From an uncultured Rhodospirillales bacterium (GTDB lineage: Bacteria > Pseudomonadota > Alphaproteobacteria > CALMVH01), in the NCBI GenBank assembly GCA_937873165.1, contig CALMVH010000109.1:1-10490 (forward strand): a DNA stretch of 10,490 nucleotides, read 5' to 3'. The position numbers and the translations under genes were made by a program. Below, piece after piece: positions 1 through 5,024 of this stretch; the stretch's first letter is position 1, and each line of letters opens with the position of its first letter. Below the pieces are notes generated by a model. It searched no databases and was not told the DNA's origin. It saw only the letters and a program-made list of their open reading frames with translations.

Positions 1-325
1 CCTGACCTGCCTCAGGGACCGCCCCGAAGAGGCGCGGCTGGTCATCCGCCTGCCGGACGAGTTGCTGGACCCCGTTTCGTCCCGCATGGCGAAGCTGACG
101 CAGGAGGCGGGCTTTACCGGCAAGCCGATACTGCTGGCCGATCCGTCCCTCAAGCGCACGCAGGCGCGGGTCGAATGGTCGAACGGTGGCGCGGACTGGA
201 ATTTCAACGCCATGCTGAACGCGCTGGAAGCGGCGGCTCACTCGCTTGGCAGCGTAAATCGCCCGGCTGCCGCGAGGAAACCGGAAATCGAGGCGGACGA
301 CGAACCCGCCACAAAGGAGATGTAA
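1..325 (+). CDS. fliH: FliH, flagellar assembly protein, C-terminal part (5' truncated by window edge)
   Basis: Only the last 107 residues are visible; the open frame runs in from the left edge (first full codon at base 2) and ends at TAA 323-325. FliH binds the flagellar export ATPase FliI, holds it inactive and docks it at the export gate and C-ring. The visible part resembles the FliH C-terminal domain: a beta strand (ARLVIRLPDELL), a helix, the segment ILLADPSLKRTQARVEW, in which a conserved Asp precedes a turn and a strand, and a terminal amphipathic helix (NFNAMLNALEAA). An acidic, probably disordered tail follows. The position just upstream of fliN, with a 3-nt gap and the fliN ribosome binding site inside its last codons, supports the call. 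The family match is made by pattern and gene order, not alignment; it could not be anything but a FliH-like peripheral stalk protein on this evidence. Confidence 0.8.
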   Translation, partial: LTCLRDRPEEARLVIRLPDELLDPVSSRMAKLTQEAGFTGKPILLADPSLKRTQARVEWSNGGADWNFNAMLNALEAAAHSLGSVNRPAAARKPEIEADDEPATKEM

Positions 326-328
326 GAG

Positions 329-652
329 ATGGCTGCTACCGAACCCTTCAACCTTGCCGAAATCGACAGTCCGGCGGGCGCGGGCGATTCCGCCGCCGCC
401 CCCTTGCCCGGCAAGGACCTGGAAGCGATCTACGACATCCCTGTCCAGATCTCGGCGGTGCTGGGCCGCGCCAACATGCAGGTCAGCCAGTTGCTGAAGC
501 TCGGCCGCGGCGCGGTGGTGGAACTGGACCGCAAGGTCGGTGAGGCTATCGATATCTACGTTAACAACCGGCTGGTCGCGCGTGGCGAAGTGGTCGTGGT
601 GGACGACCGCCTGGGCGTCACCATGACCGAAATCATCAAGATGGAGCGCTGA
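329..652 (+). CDS. fliN: FliN, flagellar motor switch (C-ring) protein
   Basis: This 107-residue protein forms the lower part of the C-ring with FliM, takes part in switching and docks FliH-FliI export complexes. Residues 1-30 are a poorly conserved Ala/Pro/Gly-rich leader. Residues about 31-103 are a SpoA (surface presentation of antigens) domain, shown by the sequence DIPVQISAVLGRANM, the segment LLKLGRGAVVELDRKVGEAI, the NNRLVARGEVVVVDDRLGV strand pair and the ending TEIIKMER. It is shorter than enteric FliN, as is usual for proteins that are little more than the SpoA domain. The ATG at 329 has AAGGAG at 314-319 with a 9-nt spacer, inside the end of fliH. The stop at 650-652 lies 3 nt before flbD, so translation of the three genes is probably coupled. 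Confidence 0.93.
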   Translation: MAATEPFNLAEIDSPAGAGDSAAAPLPGKDLEAIYDIPVQISAVLGRANMQVSQLLKLGRGAVVELDRKVGEAIDIYVNNRLVARGEVVVVDDRLGVTMTEIIKMER

Positions 653-655
653 GCC

Positions 656-2047
656 ATGCGCTTGATGCTGGTGGGCACGCTGGAAGGACACATCACCGAA
701 GCCGGCAAGATCGCCATGGCCCGCGGGGCGAAAGTCAGCCATGCCGAGGACGGGGAAACGGCGCTGGCCGCCCTGCGCGCCGGCAAGGGCGCGGACCTGG
801 TGATGATCGACGTGCGGCTGGACGTCGGCGTTTTCATCAAGGCGCTGAAGGCCGAGCGCATCCAGACCCCCGTGATCGCCTTTGGCATCGGCAACGATGC
901 GGGCTTGGCTGTGAAGGCGATCCGCGCCGGCGCCAAGGAATACCTGCCGCTGCCGCCGGACGCGGCGCTGATCGCGGCCGTGCTGGAAGCCGTGTCGGAG
1001 GAAAACGAAACGGTCGTGGTATCCGATCCCGTCATGCAGGAATCGCTCAACCTTGCAAAACAGATCGCGCCCTCGGAGGCGACGGTGCTGATCCGGGGTG
1101 AATCGGGCACCGGCAAGGAGGTCATGGCGCGGTTCCTGCACCGCCACAGCAAGCGCAAGGACGGCGTGTTCGTATCGGTCAACTGTGCCGCCATACCCGA
1201 GCAGTTGCTGGAGTCCGAGCTGTTCGGCCACGAGAAGGGCGCGTTCACCGGCGCGGTCGCCCGCCGCATCGGCAAGTTCGAGGAAGCCAACGGCGGCACC
1301 TTGCTGCTGGATGAAATCAGCGAAATGCACATCAGGCTGCAGGCAAAGCTGCTGCGCGCCATCCAGGAACGCGAGATCGACCGCGTCGGCGGATCGTCGC
1401 CGGTCAAGGTCGACATCCGCCTGCTGGCGACGACCAACCGCAACCTGGAAGACGAGGTGCAGGCCGGCAATTTCCGCGAGGATTTGTATTTCCGGCTGAA
1501 CGTGATCAGCCTGACCCTGCCTTCCCTGCGCGACCGTCCGCAGGACATCCCGGCGCTGGCCAGGCACTTTGCCAGGAAATACAGCGCCTCGAACGGCATG
1601 GACGATCGCCCGCTGTCGCAAGGTGCGCTCGACAAGCTGCAAGCGCATCAGTGGCGCGGCAACGTGCGCGAGATGGAGAACACGATGCACCGCGCCGTGC
1701 TGATGGCGCGCAGCGACATTATTGGTCCCGAGGCGATCCTTCTGACGGGGCAGGCCCCGGTGCAATCTCCGAAACCCGCCCTGGCGCAGCCGGTCCAGTC
1801 CATCAGCGCGCCGCAAGTCACCGAGGCAGGCAAGGCTGCCGGGTTCGTCGGCCGCAGCATGGCGGCGGTCGAGCAGGACCTGATCCTCGGCACGCTGAAC
1901 CACTGCCTCGGCAACCGCACGCACGCCGCGAACATCCTCGGCATCTCGATCCGCACCCTGCGCAACAAGCTGCGCGACTACGCGGACAATGGCGTCCCGG
2001 TTACGCCCCCCATGAATGAAAGCGCCTCCGAGCACGTGGGGGCGTAG
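656..2047 (+). CDS. flbD: FlbD-type sigma-54-dependent flagellar transcription activator
   Basis: This 463-residue NtrC-family activator drives sigma-54 promoters of late flagellar genes. Residues 1-115 form a receiver domain with a phospho-acceptor-like D52. The acidic pair normally found after the first strand is absent (MRLMLVGTLE), and the conserved Lys of the KP motif is replaced (LPLP, L99). This degeneracy is typical of FlbD, which in Caulobacter answers to FliX rather than to a classical kinase. The AAA+ domain spans about 120-360: Walker A GESGTGKE (148-155), the sigma-54 contact loop GAFTGA (195-200), Walker B GGTLLLDEI (213-221) and the arginine-finger region FREDLYFRLNV (273-283). 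A Pro/Ala/Gln-rich linker leads to a Fis-type helix-turn-helix at about 415-442 (NRTHAANILGISIRTLRNKL). GGAG at 643-646 serves the ATG at 656. Placement between fliN and flhA supports FlbD over a generic NtrC. Confidence 0.93.
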   Translation: MRLMLVGTLEGHITEAGKIAMARGAKVSHAEDGETALAALRAGKGADLVMIDVRLDVGVFIKALKAERIQTPVIAFGIGNDAGLAVKAIRAGAKEYLPLPPDAALIAAVLEAVSEENETVVVSDPVMQESLNLAKQIAPSEATVLIRGESGTGKEVMARFLHRHSKRKDGVFVSVNCAAIPEQLLESELFGHEKGAFTGAVARRIGKFEEANGGTLLLDEISEMHIRLQAKLLRAIQEREIDRVGGSSPVKVDIRLLATTNRNLEDEVQAGNFREDLYFRLNVISLTLPSLRDRPQDIPALARHFARKYSASNGMDDRPLSQGALDKLQAHQWRGNVREMENTMHRAVLMARSDIIGPEAILLTGQAPVQSPKPALAQPVQSISAPQVTEAGKAAGFVGRSMAAVEQDLILGTLNHCLGNRTHAANILGISIRTLRNKLRDYADNGVPVTPPMNESASEHVGA

Positions 2048-2067
2048 GTGAACGCACTATCTTCCTT

Positions 2068-2131
2068 GTCATTCCCGCGCAGGCGGGAATCCACATTAAC
2101 TAGTCTGGACTCCCGCCTTCGCGGGAGTGAC
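2068..2131. repeat. Palindromic intergenic repeat (copy 1) between flbD and flhA
   Basis: This 64-bp imperfect palindrome opens with GTCAT and closes with GTGAC. It contains two perfect 8-bp stem, 4-base loop hairpins: 2071-2090 (ATTCCCGC/GCGGGAAT) and 2109-2128 (ACTCCCGC/GCGGGAGT). The two halves are also mutually complementary, so the element can fold as one long stem or as a double hairpin. It belongs to the widespread class of repeats with GCGGGAATCCA and CCCGCCTTCGCGGGA cores, which resemble REP/RPE elements. It fills most of the 95-nt flbD-flhA gap and ends immediately before the flhA ribosome binding site. No T-tract follows either stem, so a simple intrinsic terminator is unlikely. 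A second, diverged copy lies at 6665-6736. Confidence 0.9.
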
Positions 2132-2140
2132 AGGACAAGG
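2132..2140 (+). promoter_or_regulatory. flhA ribosome binding site abutting the repeat, within an outer complementary arm
   Basis: AGGA (2132-2135) precedes the flhA ATG at 2143 by 7 nt. It begins one base after the terminal GTGAC of the palindromic repeat. GACAAGG at 2134-2140 is perfectly complementary to CCTTGTC at 2064-2070, on the other side of the repeat. In the transcript, the ribosome binding site could therefore be drawn into a stem closing over the whole element. The complementarity is seen in the sequence; any effect on flhA translation is inference. Confidence 0.5.
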
Positions 2141-2142
2141 TA

Positions 2143-4287
2143 ATGGCCGACGTCCCCGCATTGGCGAGCGAAGTCGCGCCCGGCATGACGGCTGCGCTGA
2201 GCGGTGGCGGGTCGGCGGGCACGCGCATCCGCACGCTGCTGGCCTATGCCAAGCGGGGCGACATCGCGCTGGCCATCGGCGTGGTCGCGATCCTGTCGGT
2301 CTTGTTGCTGCCGATGCCGCGCTGGCTGCTGGATACATGCCTTGCCCTGTCCATCACCGTTGCGGTCATGATCCTGATGGTGGTGCTGTTTATCCGCAAG
2401 CCGCTGGAGTTTTCCACATATCCGACGGTGCTGCTGATCACCACGCTGTTACGCTTGTCGCTGAACGTCGCCTCCGCCCGCATGATTCTCGGCCATGGGC
2501 ACGAAGGCACGGATGCCGCGGGCCACGTGATCCAGGCGTTCGGCGAGTTCGCCATGGGTGGCAACTTCCTGATCGGCGTGATCGTGTTCGGCATCCTGAT
2601 CATCGTGAACTTCGTCGTGATCACGAAAGGCTCGACCCGCATCGCGGAAGTCGCGGCACGCTTCACCCTGGACGCCATGCCCGGCAAGCAGATGGCGATC
2701 GACGCCGACATGAACGCGGGCCTGATCGACGAGGCGGGCGCGCGCAAGCGCCGCAAGGAGCTGGAGGAGGAAAGCACCTTCTTCGGCGCCATGGACGGCG
2801 CGTCGAAATTCGTGCGCGGCGATGCGGTCGCGGGCCTGATCATCACCGCCGTCAACATCCTGGGCGGCATCATCATCGGCACCGCGCAGATGGGGATGAG
2901 CTTCAACGAGGCGACGCATTCCTACACGCTGCTGACGGTCGGCGACGGCCTGGTCACGCAAATCCCTGCGCTGATGATCTCGGTGTCCGCCGGCCTGCTG
3001 GTGTCGAAGGCGGGCGTGTCGGGTTCCACCGACCAGGCGCTGATGAAGCAGTTCAGCAACTACCCGACCGCGATGGGCCTCAGCTCGTTCCTGCTGGTCG
3101 GCATGTCGCTGCTGCCCGGCATGCCGATGGTCCCGTTCCTGGCGCTGGCGCTCGGTACCGGGTCACTCGCCTACTTCATGCCGAAATGGAATATAACCAA
3201 GGCGGCGGCGGAGGCAAACGAAGCCGCTCCCCCACCGGCTGCTCCCGTAGCGGATGAACCGATCGCAACTGCGCTTGCCATCGATTTCATCCGCGTGGAA
3301 CTGGGCTACGGGCTGCTGGGCCTGGTGAACGGCACGGGAAGCAACCGCTTGACCGACCAGATCAAGGGTCTCCGCCGCCAGCTGGCCTCCGACATGGGGT
3401 TCGTGCTGCCCAGCGTGCGCATTCAGGACAATCTGCAGCTGGCGGCCAATACCTATGTGATCCGCATCAAGGAGATCGAGGCCGCGCGCGGCGATCTGCG
3501 TCCCAACATGCTTCTGTGCATGGACCCGCGCGGCCAGCCGATCAGCCTGCCCGGCGAGGCAACGACGGAGCCGACCTTCAACCTGCCCGCCATGTGGATC
3601 CCGCAGAACTACCGCGAGGAAGCGCATTTCAAGGGGCTGACGGTTGTCGATCCCGCTTCGGTCGTGACCACGCACCTGACGGAAGTGGTCAAGGACAATC
3701 TGGCGGAACTGCTGTCGTACAGCGAAACGCAGAAGCTGCTGGACGAACTGGACAAGGCGCACCAGAAGCTGATCGCCGACGTGATCCCGGCGCAGATCTC
3801 TCTCGGAGGCTTGCAGCGCGTACTGCAGCAACTGCTGTCGGAACGTGTCTCGATCCGCGATCTCGCGACCATCCTCGAGGGCATCTTCGAGGCCTCGGGC
3901 CATACCCGCAACATCCAGACGATTTCAGAACTGGTGCGCGCGCGGTTGGGTCGCCAGTTGTGCGAGGCGAACCAGAACTCATCCGGCTTCCTGCCGCTGC
4001 TGCCGCTGTCGCCCGAGTGGGAGCAGGCTTTCGCCGAATCGCTGCACGGCACGGGCGAGGACAAGACCCTGTCCATGGCACCGACGAAATTGCAGCAATT
4101 CATCACGGCTGTCCGCCAGAAATACGACAGCCTGGCGCAGACCGGGGAGTCTCCGGTCCTGCTGACCAGCGCCGGCGTCCGCCCCTACGTGCGCTCCATC
4201 ATTGAACGCTTCCGCCCGCAGACGGTGGTGATGAGCCAGGTCGAGATCCACCCCAAGGCACGCATCAAAACGTTGGGGCAGATCTAG
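2143..4287 (+). CDS. flhA: FlhA, flagellar type III export gate protein
   Basis: This 714-residue inner-membrane protein is of normal family length. FlhA forms the nonameric gate of the flagellar type III secretion apparatus and recruits chaperone-substrate complexes. Residues 1-345 hold the membrane part, with hydrophobic segments near 41-57, 63-83, 141-160, 230-247, 307-324 and 328-345 plus weaker ones between. The FHIPEP-family signature loop is clear at 166-230: RIAEVAARFTLDAMPGKQMA, then AIDADMNAGLIDEAGARKRR and the FFGAMDGASKFVRGDA block. An Ala/Pro-rich linker (353-375) leads to the cytosolic substrate-docking domain (about 376-714). The ATG at 2143 is chosen because it has an AGGA at 7 nt and gives a typical N terminus. 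The flbD-flhA gap is widened by a repeat. The TAG stop at 4285-4287 overlaps the stop of the convergent glycosylase gene. Confidence 0.97.
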   Translation: MADVPALASEVAPGMTAALSGGGSAGTRIRTLLAYAKRGDIALAIGVVAILSVLLLPMPRWLLDTCLALSITVAVMILMVVLFIRKPLEFSTYPTVLLITTLLRLSLNVASARMILGHGHEGTDAAGHVIQAFGEFAMGGNFLIGVIVFGILIIVNFVVITKGSTRIAEVAARFTLDAMPGKQMAIDADMNAGLIDEAGARKRRKELEEESTFFGAMDGASKFVRGDAVAGLIITAVNILGGIIIGTAQMGMSFNEATHSYTLLTVGDGLVTQIPALMISVSAGLLVSKAGVSGSTDQALMKQFSNYPTAMGLSSFLLVGMSLLPGMPMVPFLALALGTGSLAYFMPKWNITKAAAEANEAAPPPAAPVADEPIATALAIDFIRVELGYGLLGLVNGTGSNRLTDQIKGLRRQLASDMGFVLPSVRIQDNLQLAANTYVIRIKEIEAARGDLRPNMLLCMDPRGQPISLPGEATTEPTFNLPAMWIPQNYREEAHFKGLTVVDPASVVTTHLTEVVKDNLAELLSYSETQKLLDELDKAHQKLIADVIPAQISLGGLQRVLQQLLSERVSIRDLATILEGIFEASGHTRNIQTISELVRARLGRQLCEANQNSSGFLPLLPLSPEWEQAFAESLHGTGEDKTLSMAPTKLQQFITAVRQKYDSLAQTGESPVLLTSAGVRPYVRSIIERFRPQTVVMSQVEIHPKARIKTLGQI

Positions 4288-5018
4288 ACGAGCGTGGTCT
4301 CCTTTTGTCGTTCGACACGGCTAAGACCATCCGGACACAGGTCCAGCAGGGGGCAGCGCGGGCAGGCGGGCTTGGCCGCGAAGCAGCAGCGCTGACCGTG
4401 GATCATCATGACCTCGTGGTTGTCGTAGACATCCTGCGCAGGCCAGTCCGCCGGCAGTTGCGATGCCAAAATCATGTGGGATTGCGCTTCACTGACGCGC
4501 GGGCCGATCAGGCCGGTGCGCAGCGCGACGCGGTAATGATGGCTGTCCACGGGCAAGGCCGGCATGCGCAGCAAACTGAACAGCAGGGTGGCGGCGCTGG
4601 TCTTCGGACCGACCCCCGGCAGTTCGCGCAGCCAGGCGCGGGCTTCAACCACCGGCAGATCGGCCAGGAATTCCAGGGATAGCGCGCCGTGCCGCCGCAT
4701 GATTTCCCGCAGCACCTGCTGGATGCGCGGCGCTTTTTGTTCGGGCCAGGTAACGGCGCCGATGGTTTCCTCGACCAGCGCGGGCGGTGCGTCCATGACA
4801 TCTTGCCAGGTCGGAAAACGAGCCCGCAACGCCTTGAACGCGATGCCGGAGTCATGGTTGCGGGTGCGATGCGACAGCAGCGAGGAGATCAGCTCGCTCA
4901 GCGGATCGAAATGATGGAAATACGGGATGGGACAGCCATAGGCAGCGCACAGCCTCCGTTGAATCTCAAGCGCCTTGCCCTGCAAGGAGATCGAGGTGTC
5001 GTCGAGCGGATCGGGCAA
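4284..5018 (-). CDS. Endonuclease III-like DNA glycosylase/AP lyase (HhH-GPD, 4Fe-4S)
   Basis: This 244-residue protein belongs to the HhH-GPD base-excision repair family, which removes damaged bases (oxidised pyrimidines in classical Nth) and cleaves the abasic site. The helix-hairpin-helix is LPGVGPKTSAATLL (133-146) with the catalytic Lys139; Asp158 lies in PVDSHHYRV. Cys212, 219, 222 and 228 give the C-x6-C-x2-C-x5-C spacing of the endonuclease III iron-sulfur cluster. The normal SAQATD segment that inserts into DNA is replaced by SHRTRNHDS (49-57), so this is a subfamily rather than orthodox Nth and its lesion preference may differ. The proposed start is TTG at 5018-5016, behind AAGG (5026-5023) that overlaps the stop of the upstream gene; no ATG suits better. 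It lies 6 nt after the outer-membrane factor gene and is probably co-transcribed with the efflux genes. MutY is less likely from the residue pattern. Confidence 0.88.
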   Translation of the reverse strand: MPDPLDDTSISLQGKALEIQRRLCAAYGCPIPYFHHFDPLSELISSLLSHRTRNHDSGIAFKALRARFPTWQDVMDAPPALVEETIGAVTWPEQKAPRIQQVLREIMRRHGALSLEFLADLPVVEARAWLRELPGVGPKTSAATLLFSLLRMPALPVDSHHYRVALRTGLIGPRVSEAQSHMILASQLPADWPAQDVYDNHEVMMIHGQRCCFAAKPACPRCPLLDLCPDGLSRVERQKETTLV

Positions 5019-5024
5019 CGGACC

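Noticed and set aside
2106..2122. Possible sigma-54 (-24/-12) promoter for flhA, suggested by TGG followed by a downstream GC
   Set aside because: The spacing between the GG and GC elements is wrong, and the bases are explained by the repeat.
2071..2128. The two hairpins as an intrinsic terminator after flbD
   Set aside because: Neither stem is followed by a T-tract, and the sequence fits a dispersed palindromic repeat with a related copy elsewhere in the window.
2127..3257. A 376-codon + strand frame overlapping flhA
   Set aside because: It is an out-of-frame shadow of flhA with an H/R/G-rich translation and no motif.
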